A DNA stretch of 11,581 bases from an uncultured Streptomyces sp. (GCA_946480485.1 CAMLJW010000135.1:1-11581), one strand, 5' to 3'. Counted from the first letter of the stretch, positions 1 through 7,105 are shown. The notes: generated by a model from the letters alone, not told the origin. Translations and numbers: made by a program.

Positions 1-582
1 GTCGAACAGCATGATCTTGGGCTGCATCGCCAGCGCCCGGGCGATCGCGACCCGCTGCTGCTGCCCGCCGGACAGCTGCGTCGGATACGAGTCGGCCTTG
101 TCGCCGAGCCCCACCAGGTCCAGCAGCCCGCGCGCCCGCTGCTCGGCCTCGTCCTTGGACAGGCCCAGGACGGTGACCGGTGCCTCGGTGATGTTGCGCA
201 GCACCTTCATGTTCGGGAACAGGTTGAACTGCTGGAAGACCATCCCGATGTTCTTGCGGACCTTGCGGACGTGCTTCTCGCCGGCCGGGACGAGCTTGCC
301 GTTGCGCTCCTCGTGGGTGAGGTAGTCGCCGTTGACCTTGATCGTGCCCTCGTCGGGCATGGCCAGGGTCATCAGCAGACGCAGGATCGTCGTCTTGCCC
401 GAGCCGGACGGGCCGATCAGCGTGACGTGCTTGCCGGAGGCCACCGAGAAGTCCAGCTCGTCGAGGACGACATTGCTGCCGAAACGCTTGGTGACCTTGT
501 CGAAGCGGATCAGCTCGCTGCCGTCCACCGGTGGGTTCTCGTTGCCGTGGTGATCATTCTTCAGAGAGGTGTCAGCGGACAA
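1..582 (-). CDS. ehuA: Ectoine/hydroxyectoine-type ABC transporter ATP-binding protein EhuA (partial, 3' end beyond window)
   Basis: This is the ATPase subunit that would drive uptake through the two permeases encoded just upstream. 194 codons are visible. Walker A (GPSGSGKT) is at residues 57-64, the Q-loop (FQQFN) near 116-120, and the ABC signature (LSGGQQQR) at 170-177. The window edge cuts the gene inside Walker B, after MLFD, so the H-loop and C-terminus are not seen. I chose the TTG at 582 as start because a GGAG lies 7 nt upstream (590-593) and the resulting N-terminus (MSADTSLKND) is natural. It overlaps the end of ehuD by 11 nt, which implies translational coupling. The fold is certainly a polar amino acid ABC ATPase. 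The Ehu assignment rests mainly on the neighbouring binding protein. Confidence 0.88.
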   Translation of the reverse strand, partial: MSADTSLKNDHHGNENPPVDGSELIRFDKVTKRFGSNVVLDELDFSVASGKHVTLIGPSGSGKTTILRLLMTLAMPDEGTIKVNGDYLTHEERNGKLVPAGEKHVRKVRKNIGMVFQQFNLFPNMKVLRNITEAPVTVLGLSKDEAEQRARGLLDLVGLGDKADSYPTQLSGGQQQRVAIARALAMQPKIMLFD

Positions 583-1213
583 GACGTCGCTCCAGGGCTC
601 GGATCAGGAGGGAAGCGGGGTAGGCGATGACGATGAAGGCCACACCCACCACGGTGAGCGCCTCCATGGTGAAGGTCTCGTTGCTGAAGGCCTGGGCCTC
701 GCCGAGCATGTCGAAGGCGCCGATGGTCGCGAGCATCGGGGAGTCCTTGAGCATGGCGACGACGTAGTTGACCAGCGACGGCACCACGTAGCGGATCGCC
801 TGCGGCAGGATCACGGCACGCCACGTACGACCCTTGGGCAGGCTCAGCGCCGTGGCCGCCTCCCACTGGCCGGCGGGGACGCCGTCGATGCCCGCGCGGT
901 AGACCTCAGCGGTGTACGTGGAGTAGTGCAGCCCGAGTCCGATGATGCCGGTGGTGAGCGGCGACATCGACGGGCCGAAGTTGGGCACCACGTAGAACAG
1001 GAAGAAAAGCTGCACCAGGAGCGGCGTGTCACGGATGAACTCCGTGACGGCGACGACCGGCCAGCGCACCCAGACCTGCGAGGACCGCTGTGCCAGAGCC
1101 CACACCAGGCCCAGTGCGAAGGCGATCAGAGTGCCGAGGGCCAGGGCCTGCAGCGTGACGAGCACGCCGTCCCAGAAGCGCGGCATGAAGGCGTCCACTA
1201 CTTGCCAGTTCAT
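572..1213 (-). CDS. ehuD: Ectoine/hydroxyectoine-type ABC transporter permease EhuD
   Basis: This 213-residue inner-membrane permease belongs to the HisM/GlnP type of the polar amino acid uptake family. Hydrophobic segments lie at about residues 15-40, 51-78, 85-100, 142-165 and 186-205. The cytoplasmic EAA loop that docks the ATPase is at about 118-137, running from WEAATALSL to the ILPQA end. The ATG overlaps the ehuC stop as ATGA, and the gene's end is overlapped by ehuA, so the three are transcribed together and probably translationally coupled. It should form a heterodimer with EhuC. Length is normal for the family. Family membership is clear; the substrate is inferred from the operon. 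Confidence 0.88.
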   Translation of the reverse strand: MNWQVVDAFMPRFWDGVLVTLQALALGTLIAFALGLVWALAQRSSQVWVRWPVVAVTEFIRDTPLLVQLFFLFYVVPNFGPSMSPLTTGIIGLGLHYSTYTAEVYRAGIDGVPAGQWEAATALSLPKGRTWRAVILPQAIRYVVPSLVNYVVAMLKDSPMLATIGAFDMLGEAQAFSNETFTMEALTVVGVAFIVIAYPASLLIRALERRLVR

Positions 1214-1950
1214 CCCGCACCTCCTGCGGACTGCGCGCCCGCCGGCAGGCTCTCGCCGCGCGGGCTGAGCTTCCCGGTGGTCCCGCCCGTCTTCTGCGGC
1301 CGTTGCCCGATCCCGGCCTTCGCCCTGCGCTCCACCAGCCGCATGCAGCGGGTGATGAGGAAGGCGAGAACGAAGTAGAGGACCAGCAGCAGGCTGTAGA
1401 TCGGGGTGGTCTCGTTGGTGCCCAGCCGGACCAGATTGCCGGCGAAGGTCATGTCGGCCACCGTGATGACGGAGACGAGGGCCGTGCCCTTCAGCAGCTC
1501 GATCAGCAGGTTGTTGAACGGCGGCACCATCTCGGGCCAGGCCTGGGGCAGTTCGATCAGGCGCAGCCGCTGCCGGCGGGTGAAGTTGAGCGCGATGCCC
1601 GCCTCCCTCTGAGCCGGGGCGACGGCGGCCAGGGAGCCACGGACGATCTCGGAACCGTAGGCGCCGTAGATGAGGCCGAGCGCGCTCACGCCGGCCCACA
1701 TGGGCACCAGCTGCCAGCCGAAGAGGGGCAGCGCGAAAAACATCCAGATCATCAGCACCAGGGCTGACATGCCGCGGAAGACCTCGAAGTAGACCCCGGC
1801 GAGGAAACGGACGATCCGGAACCGCGAAGTGCGTGCGACACCGATGCCGAACGCGATGGCCGCGCCGAGGGCCGCGGAGTACACCGTCACCTGGATGGTG
1901 ACCCATACACCGGGCAGGAACCAGGTCGTGAAGAACTCCGAACTCATCAT
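1210..1950 (-). CDS. ehuC: Ectoine/hydroxyectoine-type ABC transporter permease EhuC
   Basis: This 246-residue membrane permease is the partner of EhuD. Hydrophobic spans lie at about residues 10-38, 61-76, 85-97, 153-175 and 184-205. The EAA loop is at about 116-136, from REAGIALNF to ELPQA. I chose the ATG at 1950 because it overlaps the ehuB stop (TGATG) and an AAGGAG lies 11 nt upstream. The next codon is also ATG (1947), and a GTG at 1959 is too close to that ribosome site. The last 35 or so residues form a hydrophilic Gly/Ser/Pro-rich tail that is probably a variable cytoplasmic end. The permease family is certain; the Ehu name follows the operon. Confidence 0.87.
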   Translation of the reverse strand: MMSSEFFTTWFLPGVWVTIQVTVYSAALGAAIAFGIGVARTSRFRIVRFLAGVYFEVFRGMSALVLMIWMFFALPLFGWQLVPMWAGVSALGLIYGAYGSEIVRGSLAAVAPAQREAGIALNFTRRQRLRLIELPQAWPEMVPPFNNLLIELLKGTALVSVITVADMTFAGNLVRLGTNETTPIYSLLLVLYFVLAFLITRCMRLVERRAKAGIGQRPQKTGGTTGKLSPRGESLPAGAQSAGGAG

Positions 1951-2876
1951 CAGCCGCACAGCTCCTTCGCCGTGAGGTCAGTCATCTCGGCCATGCTGAA
2001 GCCGAAGGGGCTGACGATCTCGAGAAGCTCCTTGTAGGAGTTCTCCTTGAGCTTCAGCAGTTCCGTGTTGAACGCGTCACGGAAGTTCTTCTCGGACTGC
2101 CGGAAGGCGAATCCGCCCGCTCCGTAGGCGGGCTTTCCGTCCACCACGGGCTGGAAGGCCCCGGTCGCCTGGACCCGGTTGGATCCCGCCACCGCGGTCC
2201 TGACGGTGATGTTGGTGCCCGCGAAGGCGTCCACCCGCCCCTGGGCCACCGCGTCCAGGCCGGCCACCTGGTCCGGCAGGACCAGGACGTTGTCGATGCC
2301 CGCGGCCTTGGCGTAGTCGATCTCGGCGTAGGCCTTGCCGGAAGCGAGTCTGAGGCCCTTCTTCTTGACGTCCTCGTACGCCTTGAGGCCGTGCGGATTC
2401 CCCTTCTTGACGATGAAGGCGTCCAGCATCAGGTAGTCCGGGTCGGAGAACAGCACTTGTTCGCATCGGACGGGATTGATGTACATCCCGGCGGACACCA
2501 CATCGAACTGACGGGCTTTCAGTCCGGGAATGAGCGCGCCGAAGTCCACCGGCACCGGCTTGACCTCGTCGACACCGAGCCGTTTGAAGATCACCTTTGC
2601 GATCGCGGGCGCTTCTCCGGTGGCCTGCCCGTCGTCTCCCACATAACCGAAGGGCGGCTCGCTGGCGATGCCGATCTTCGCGACTCCCCGGTCCCGCAGA
2701 GTGTCCAGCAGGTTGCCTCCCAGTACCTTCCCCTCATCGGGGACCCGGCTGCAGCCGGCCACCCCGAGACCGCCCGCCGTGCCCAGCGACACCGCTCCGG
2801 CGAGCAGCGAGCGGCGGCTGAGTCCGCTGTGGGATCTGTTGTCGGTTCCTGATCGGTTTGCGTGTGGTGGAGCCAT
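1950..2876 (-). CDS. ehuB: Ectoine/hydroxyectoine-type ABC transporter substrate-binding lipoprotein EhuB
   Basis: This 308-residue solute-binding protein (SBP_bac_3 fold) captures the substrate outside the membrane and delivers it to EhuCD. A twin-arginine SRRSLLAG stands at residues 20-27, and the lipobox VAGC places the lipidated Cys at 42, so Tat export as a lipoprotein is likely. From memory, the ligand cage of Sinorhizobium meliloti EhuB uses a Glu, three aromatics and an Arg. Counterparts can be placed here at E73 and F76 (ASEPPFGY), F112 (VDFGALIPGL), Y132 and R137 (SAGMYINPVRCEQ). The C-terminal YGFS-like motif is also kept (FGFSMAEM). This supports an ectoine-like zwitterionic ligand but does not prove it. 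No good ribosome site is visible before the ATG. This is the first gene of the ehuBCDA operon, and it diverges from the DUF3830 gene. Confidence 0.85.
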   Translation of the reverse strand: MAPPHANRSGTDNRSHSGLSRRSLLAGAVSLGTAGGLGVAGCSRVPDEGKVLGGNLLDTLRDRGVAKIGIASEPPFGYVGDDGQATGEAPAIAKVIFKRLGVDEVKPVPVDFGALIPGLKARQFDVVSAGMYINPVRCEQVLFSDPDYLMLDAFIVKKGNPHGLKAYEDVKKKGLRLASGKAYAEIDYAKAAGIDNVLVLPDQVAGLDAVAQGRVDAFAGTNITVRTAVAGSNRVQATGAFQPVVDGKPAYGAGGFAFRQSEKNFRDAFNTELLKLKENSYKELLEIVSPFGFSMAEMTDLTAKELCG

Positions 2877-2973
2877 GGGCGCGTGGCTACCCGGCTTCAG
2901 GCGAGTTATTCAGACTGCTTTTGGCCCCGGTCGATGCCGAGGCACCCTTGATCGCGGGTGGATCATGGGAACC
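2877..2973. promoter_or_regulatory. Short divergent spacer between ehuB and the DUF3830 gene
   Basis: This 97-bp spacer must hold the start signals for both the ehuBCDA operon (minus) and the DUF3830 gene (plus). An AT-richer patch, TTATTCAGACTGCTTTTGG (2905-2923), is the likeliest core. I could not assign convincing -35/-10 pairs on either strand, and I see no clear operator palindrome. No regulator gene lies here or elsewhere in the window. Confidence 0.35.
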
Positions 2974-3660
2974 ATGGCCGACCGTTACCTCGACGTCTCC
3001 CTGGTCAAGCGGGGAGTCCACTGCACGGCAAAGCTCCTCGACGACCGGGCGCCGATCACCTGCGAGGCAGTGTGGAACGCGCTCCCCCTGGGCGGCGACG
3101 TCTACCACGCGAAGTACGCCCGCAACGAGATCTACGCCCTCCTGCCCGCCTTCGCCCCCGCAGAGCCACCCCTGGAGAACCCCACCGTCACCCCCATCCC
3201 CGGCGACCTCTGCTACTTCTCCTTCTCCGGCACCCAGTTGGGCACGCGGTCGTACGGCTACTCCGGCACCGCCGGGGTCCGGGCGGGCACCCCGGTGATC
3301 GACCTGGCCCTGTTCTACGAACGCAACAACCTCCTGCTCAACGGCGACGTGGGCTGGGTGCCCGGCATTGTGTGGGGTCAGGTGGTGGAGGGCCTGGACG
3401 CGATGGCGGAGGCCTGCAACGACCTGTGGCGCGCCGGGGCGCTGGGGGAGACGCTGAGCTTCCGCAAATCCTCGGGCGTGTTTCGAAAGTTGCGCCGTCC
3501 GCCAGAAGGGCGGGCCCCGCGGCGCCCCCCCATCGGGCGGACGACGGGAAACTCCGGACAGGTCCTGGAAACGGGAGGACTCGGTCGGGGTTACCGGGCC
3601 CGGGCCGCGGGGAGCGGCGGGGGAGCCACTTGGGCCACCCCCGCCTCGTACAGCGCATGA
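2974..3660 (+). CDS. DUF3830 family (cyclophilin-like fold) protein with C-terminal extension
   Basis: The first 165 or so residues match what I recall of DUF3830, small proteins with a cyclophilin-like beta-barrel and no assigned reaction, often found beside Ehu-type transporter genes. Recognisable pieces are the start MADRYLDVSLVKRG, DVYHAKYARNEIY near 47-59, NPTVTPIPGDLCYFSF near 69-84, YERNNLL near 110-116 and the end GETLSF at 158-163. The ATG at 2965, three codons upstream, is an alternative start. Members usually end soon after GETLSF. Here the frame runs on for about 63 Arg/Gly/Pro-rich residues to 3660, through a terminator-like hairpin and 70 nt into the opposing amidase gene, so the tail is probably not family sequence. 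The role is unknown; position suggests processing or binding of the imported compound. Confidence 0.8.
   Translation: MADRYLDVSLVKRGVHCTAKLLDDRAPITCEAVWNALPLGGDVYHAKYARNEIYALLPAFAPAEPPLENPTVTPIPGDLCYFSFSGTQLGTRSYGYSGTAGVRAGTPVIDLALFYERNNLLLNGDVGWVPGIVWGQVVEGLDAMAEACNDLWRAGALGETLSFRKSSGVFRKLRRPPEGRAPRRPPIGRTTGNSGQVLETGGLGRGYRARAAGSGGGATWATPASYSA
3496..3543. terminator. Stem-loop between converging DUF3830 and amidase genes
   Basis: CGTCCGCC (3496-3503) pairs perfectly with GGCGGACG (3536-3543). A nested GGGCG (3508-3512) pairs with CGCCC (3523-3527). There is no T-run, as is common in actinomycete terminators. It lies after the normal end of the DUF3830 domain and before the amidase stop, where a bidirectional terminator is expected, but inside the extended DUF3830 frame. 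Confidence 0.5.
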
Positions 3661-5009
3661 GCCGTCCGCAGGACGAGGTCGTCCCGGTGGCGGGCCGCCA
3701 CGATCTGCAGCCCCACCGGGAGACCGGCCTCGTCCACGCCCACCGGTACGGAGGCCGCGGGCTGCTGAGTCATGTTGAACGGGTAGGTGAACGGCGTCCA
3801 GCCGGTCCAGCGGCGATGGCCCGAGCCGCGGGGAACCTCCGCGCCCGCCTCGAAGGCCGTCAGCGGGAGCGTCGGGGTCACCAGGAGGTCGTATGTCTCG
3901 TGGAAGCGCCCCATGCGGCGGCCGAGTTCCATACGGACGTCGACGGCCGCGAGGTAGTCGAGGGCGGAGCACCGCGCCCCCAGGCCGCAGATCTCCCGCA
4001 GCCCGGGGTCGAGCAGCTCCCGCTGGTGCGGGCCGAGGTGCTGGGTCACCCGGGCGGCCCCACTGAACCACAGCGTGTGGAAGGCCTCCACGGGATCGGT
4101 GAAGTCCGGGTCGGTCTCCTCGACGTACGCGCCGAGGGACGCGAGCCCCTGCACCCCGTGGCGTACGGCCGACGCGACGCCGGGCCGTACCGGGACCTGT
4201 CCGCCGAGCGAGGGCGAGTACGCGACGCGCAGGCCCCGTACGCCGCCGTCCAGTGCGTCCACGAAGCGGCCGCCCGTCGGCGCGAGTCCGGACCAGTCGC
4301 GGGCGTCGGGGCCGCTGATCACGTCCAGCGCCAGGGCGGCGTCGGCCGCGTTCCGGGTCATCGGTCCGACGTGCGCGAGCGTTCCGAAGGCGCTCGCCGG
4401 GAACAGCGGCACCCGCCCGTACGTCGGCTTCAGCGCGAAGATCCCGCAGAACGCGGCGGGGATACGGACACTGCCGCCGCCGTCCGTACCGAGCGCCAGC
4501 GGCCCCGCGCCCAGCGCGACGGCCGCGGCGGCGCCTCCGCTCGACCCGCCCGACGTACGCGACACGTCGTAGGGATTGCGCGTCACCCCGGACTGCGGGG
4601 AATCCGTGACGCCCTTCCACCCGAACTCGGGCGTCGTCGTCCTGCCCAGGAAGACGGCGCCGTGCTCACGCAGCCGGGCCACGGAGGGCGCGTCCTCGTC
4701 CCAGCGCCCCTCCGGGCGTACGGTCCTCGAGCCCTTCAGGGTGGGGCCGCCCCGCATCAGCAGGATGTCCTTCACCGTGACCGGCACCCCGTCCACGAGA
4801 CCGACCGGCTCACCCCGCCGCCACCGCTCGGCCGACTCCCGCGCCTGGGCGAGCGCCTCGTCGACCTCGAGGCGCACGAAAGCGTTCACGGACGGCTGAA
4901 CGTCCTCGGCCCTCCGCAGCGCGGCCCGCGTCACATCCACGGGGCTGAATTCACCCTTGCGGTATCCGTCGACGAGTCGTACTGCGGTGAGCTCGGTGAG
5001 CTCGGTCAT
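3591..5009 (-). CDS. Amidase-signature family hydrolase
   Basis: This 472-residue enzyme belongs to the amidase-signature family, which hydrolyses carboxamides to acid plus ammonia or amine through a Ser-cisSer-Lys triad. The triad is complete: Lys80 (PVTVKDIL), cis-Ser156 in GGSSGG (154-159) and nucleophile Ser180 in GTDGGGSVR. Length fits the family. The ATG at 5009 is chosen because GGAGG sits 4 nt upstream and the N-terminus (MTELTELTAVRL) is typical. The frame stays open upstream only through repeats and the previous gene. It is the second gene after the dehydrogenase, 94 nt downstream, in a probable two-gene operon. No signal peptide is visible, so it is cytoplasmic. The substrate is unknown; an amide derived from the Ehu-imported compound is a reasonable inference. 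GatA is unlikely because GatB and GatC partners are absent. Confidence 0.9.
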   Translation of the reverse strand: MTELTELTAVRLVDGYRKGEFSPVDVTRAALRRAEDVQPSVNAFVRLEVDEALAQARESAERWRRGEPVGLVDGVPVTVKDILLMRGGPTLKGSRTVRPEGRWDEDAPSVARLREHGAVFLGRTTTPEFGWKGVTDSPQSGVTRNPYDVSRTSGGSSGGAAAAVALGAGPLALGTDGGGSVRIPAAFCGIFALKPTYGRVPLFPASAFGTLAHVGPMTRNAADAALALDVISGPDARDWSGLAPTGGRFVDALDGGVRGLRVAYSPSLGGQVPVRPGVASAVRHGVQGLASLGAYVEETDPDFTDPVEAFHTLWFSGAARVTQHLGPHQRELLDPGLREICGLGARCSALDYLAAVDVRMELGRRMGRFHETYDLLVTPTLPLTAFEAGAEVPRGSGHRRWTGWTPFTYPFNMTQQPAASVPVGVDEAGLPVGLQIVAARHRDDLVLRTAHALYEAGVAQVAPPPLPAARAR

Positions 5010-5017
5010 CCGCCCTC

Positions 5018-5117
5018 CAGGAGGTTCAGTGCCAAGGAAGTGCCAAGGAAGTGCCGGGGAAGTGCCGGGGAGGTTCGCTGCCCGGGTCAGGTGCCGGGGA
5101 GGTTCAGTGCCCGGGTA
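5018..5117. repeat. Tandem 11-bp repeats and related 28-bp duplication before the amidase gene
   Basis: Four head-to-tail 11-bp units occupy 5028-5071: AGTGCCAAGGA twice, then AGTGCCGGGGA twice. The motif GTGCCGGGGAGGTTC(GC/AG)TGCCCGGGT then occurs twice, beginning near 5063 and 5091, and AGGTTCAGTGCC also occurs at 5022-5033. The array fills the gap between the dehydrogenase stop and the amidase start. It is read as part of their shared mRNA, where it supplies three CCTCC (anti-ribosome-site-like) segments. Confidence 0.85.
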
Positions 5118-6057
5118 CGTACCCACGCTGCTTGTCGACCACGTTGGGCAGTGGCCTGCCCGCCTCCCAGTGCTCGTACAACTCCACGAACTGCGTGCCC
5201 AGTTCCTCCCGCCAGCCGATGGTGTCCCCACTCATGTGCGGCGACACGATCAGCCCGGGGACCTCCCACAACGGGCTCTCGGAGGTGAGGGGCTCGTGTT
5301 CGAAGACATCGAGCGCCGCCCCAGCGATCCAACGCTTCGACAGGGCATGCGCGAGCGCGTCCTCGACGACGAGCTGCCCCCGCCCGACGTTGATGAAGCG
5401 GGCGGACGGCTGCATGATCCCGAAGCGCCGTGTGTCGAACATCTCGTATGTCTCCGGCGTGAGCGGCGCCGCCGACACCACCCAGTCCGCGCGCGCCATC
5501 AGCCCGTCCAGCTCGTCGGGGCCGTGGACGCCGGAGCGCGCACCACGGCCCACCAGGGCCGTGATGATGCCGAGGTCCTTCAGCGTCTTCACGATCGCCC
5601 GCCCGATCGGCCCCGAACCCACCACGCACGCGCGTGTGCCCGCGACCCGCTGTGATTCACGGTGCCGCCACTCCCGGGCCCGCTGCAGCTCCCACGTACG
5701 CGGGAGATCCTTGGCCATCGCGAGGACGAGCGCCGCCACGTACTCGGCGATCGGCTGGTCGAAGACGCCGCGCGCGTTCGTCACCACCGTGTCGGACGCG
5801 GCGAGCTCCGGGCACATCAGGTGGTCCACGCCCGCGCTCGCCGTGTGCACCCAGCGTGGCCGCGGACCCTCGCCGGGCCAGGCGCGGCGCACCGCGTGCG
5901 AGGAGAAGTCCCACACCAGCAGGACGTCCGCCGAGGGGAGGCGCGAGGCCAGCGTCGACTCGTCCGCGTGCTCGATCCGGACCCGCCCGGTGAGCCGGTC
6001 GAGCCGTGGGAGCGGTTCGGCGTCCAGCACCAGCAGGGTCGTCTTGTTCTCGGCCAT
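5104..6057 (-). CDS. D-2-hydroxyacid dehydrogenase (NAD(P)-dependent)
   Basis: This 317-residue cytoplasmic oxidoreductase belongs to the D-isomer-specific 2-hydroxyacid dehydrogenase family, which interconverts 2-keto and D-2-hydroxy acids. The nucleotide-binding GSGPIG is at 147-152. The catalytic set is present: Arg226 (INVGRGQLV), Glu255 (LDVFEHEPL) and His274 (SPHMSG). Length is normal. The ATG at 6057 gives a standard N-terminal beta strand (KTTLLVLDAEPL); longer in-frame starts run into the divergent promoter region. It is the first gene of the operon with the amidase and diverges from the racemase pair. The residue after the GxGxxG strand is not an obvious Asp, so NAD versus NADP preference is not clear. 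Phosphoglycerate dehydrogenase is unlikely because there is no ACT domain. The substrate is not known. Confidence 0.87.
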   Translation of the reverse strand: MAENKTTLLVLDAEPLPRLDRLTGRVRIEHADESTLASRLPSADVLLVWDFSSHAVRRAWPGEGPRPRWVHTASAGVDHLMCPELAASDTVVTNARGVFDQPIAEYVAALVLAMAKDLPRTWELQRAREWRHRESQRVAGTRACVVGSGPIGRAIVKTLKDLGIITALVGRGARSGVHGPDELDGLMARADWVVSAAPLTPETYEMFDTRRFGIMQPSARFINVGRGQLVVEDALAHALSKRWIAGAALDVFEHEPLTSESPLWEVPGLIVSPHMSGDTIGWREELGTQFVELYEHWEAGRPLPNVVDKQRGYVPGH

Positions 6058-6096
6058 CTGTGGGGGCCTGGGAGCGGTCGTCGGGGGGAAACCGTT

Positions 6097-6107
6097 TCGC
6101 AATGCGA
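6097..6107. promoter_or_regulatory. Perfect 11-bp palindrome, possible repressor site before the dehydrogenase gene
   Basis: TCGCAATGCGA is a perfect inverted repeat around one central base. It lies 40 nt upstream of the dehydrogenase ATG in the divergent spacer. Its GTTTCGCA half resembles operators I associate with IclR-type regulators of actinomycete catabolic genes, but the outer bases are only partly symmetric. No regulator gene is in the window to confirm it. Confidence 0.35.
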
Positions 6108-6172
6108 GTCCGCTTCTCTGTAGTCCGGGCACTGTTGCGGGGCATCGGCAGCAGTCGTCTGAGATGCGCGGA

Positions 6173-6201
6173 TTGACCACGCTCGCACCCGAACCTACCT
6201 T
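6173..6201 (+). promoter_or_regulatory. Predicted housekeeping-type promoter for the racemase pair
   Basis: TTGACC (6173-6178) and TACCTT (6196-6201) are separated by exactly 17 bp. This agrees with the actinomycete sigma-70-type consensus (TTGAC and TAnnnT). Transcription would start at about 6206-6209, leaving a leader of roughly 118 nt before the ATG at 6326. Confidence 0.6.
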
Positions 6202-6245
6202 CGTCAGCATGGGTCTGTAACGAGCCCATACTCTGTCCCGACGTC

Positions 6246-6287
6246 CCGGCATGCGCCGGCTTGTGTCCCCCCGGCCCACCGGGCCGG
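6246..6287 (+). promoter_or_regulatory. Two hairpins in the 5' leader of the racemase operon
   Basis: CCGGC (6246-6250) pairs with GCCGG (6255-6259) across four bases. CCGGCCC (6271-6277) pairs perfectly with GGGCCGG (6281-6287) across three. Both lie between the predicted promoter and the start codon, and the second ends 38 nt before the ATG. They could influence read-through or translation; no known riboswitch fold is recognised. Confidence 0.4.
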
Positions 6288-6325
6288 TCTCCACCGCACG
6301 CACGACTTGAGTTTGGGGCCTGCCC

Positions 6326-7105
6326 ATGGACGTCTCCTTCCTTGGCGGACCGCTCCGGCAACGGGGCGTCGGCGTCGTCGCTCCCTTCGACTTCGCCCTC
6401 GATCGCGAACTGTGGCGCTGGGTGCCGGACGATGTCTCGCTGCACCTGACCCGTACCCCTTTCGTGCCCGTCGAGGTCAGCCTCGACCTGGCGCGGCTGG
6501 TCAGCGAGCATGAGACGCTCGGCGAGGCGGTGTGCGCGCTGAACGCGGTCGGGCCCGAGATCGTCGCGTACGCCTGTACGTCGGGCAGCTTCGTCGGCGG
6601 TATCGCGGGCGAGCGCGCGATGTGTGCGGCGATGACCCGCGCGGGCGCGGTGCCGGCCCTGACGACTTCAGGCGCACTGCTCGAAGCGCTCGGGGAAGTG
6701 GGGGCCAGCCGTATCGCCCTGGTCACGCCCTACACCGTCTCCGTGACCCAGGCCCTGGAGGACTACCTCGCCGAGGGCGGCGTCCAGGTCACCGAGCGTG
6801 CCTGCCTGGGCCTGACCCGGCACATCTGGAAGGTCCCGTACCGGGACGTTGTCGACATGGCCCGCAGCGCGGGAGGCGGAACCGCCGACGCGCTCTTCAT
6901 CAGCTGCACCAATCTCCCCACCTACGACGTGATCCCGCAGCTGGAGGCCGAACTTCGCATCCCGGTCCTCTCGGCCAACCAGGTGACGATGTGGGCCGCT
7001 TTGCGCCATATGGGTACGAGGGCCGTGGGGCCCTATCAGGCGCTGATCGACCAGTCGGCGCGACAGCGGCCCGTACTGCCGGAAGAACAGGAAGGTTGGG
7101 CATGA
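6326..7105 (+). CDS. Asp/Glu racemase superfamily protein, maleate isomerase / EutA-like (two-cysteine form)
   Basis: This 259-residue cytoplasmic enzyme belongs to the superfamily that includes maleate cis-trans isomerase, arylmalonate decarboxylase and EutA of hydroxyectoine use. Both catalytic cysteines are present: Cys84 in YACTSGSF and Cys194 in FISCTNLPTY. The late LSANQVTMWAALR (215-227) is also family-typical. The ATG at 6326 is chosen because no in-frame alternative lies close upstream; only a weak GGGG precedes it. It is expressed from the promoter at 6173-6201. Its stop overlaps the start of the next, paralogous gene as ATGA, so the two are probably made in equal amounts and may form a heteromer. 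The reaction (isomerisation or racemisation of a dicarboxylate or cyclic amino acid) is not fixed by sequence. Confidence 0.85.
   Translation: MDVSFLGGPLRQRGVGVVAPFDFALDRELWRWVPDDVSLHLTRTPFVPVEVSLDLARLVSEHETLGEAVCALNAVGPEIVAYACTSGSFVGGIAGERAMCAAMTRAGAVPALTTSGALLEALGEVGASRIALVTPYTVSVTQALEDYLAEGGVQVTERACLGLTRHIWKVPYRDVVDMARSAGGGTADALFISCTNLPTYDVIPQLEAELRIPVLSANQVTMWAALRHMGTRAVGPYQALIDQSARQRPVLPEEQEGWA

Noticed and set aside
2668..2973. Upstream in-frame extension of the DUF3830 gene
   Set aside because: It would run antisense through the ehuB signal-peptide region. The family N-terminus begins at the ATG at 2974.
3484..3494. CGAAAGTTGCG resembling a xylanase-type operator (CGAAAGTTTCG)
   Set aside because: One arm is mismatched and it lies at the 3' end of a gene, away from any promoter.
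2887..4620. A 577-codon minus-strand open frame
   Set aside because: This is the out-of-frame shadow of the amidase, continued as antisense to DUF3830, with low-complexity Arg/Gly sequence and no motifs.
2958..5288. A 776-codon plus-strand open frame spanning the DUF3830 and amidase region
   Set aside because: It is a GC-driven shadow: repetitive Arg/Gly/Pro composition with no domain, covering the real amidase on the other strand and the DUF3830 gene in another frame.
6058..6325. Minus-strand promoter TTACAG-N17-TAGGTT for the dehydrogenase operon
   Set aside because: The spacing is right, but the -35 matches the consensus at only two positions, so it is not listed as a feature.
6058..6726. 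N-terminal extension of the dehydrogenase frame
   Set aside because: It overlaps the divergent racemase gene and its promoter. The normal domain start is at 6057.
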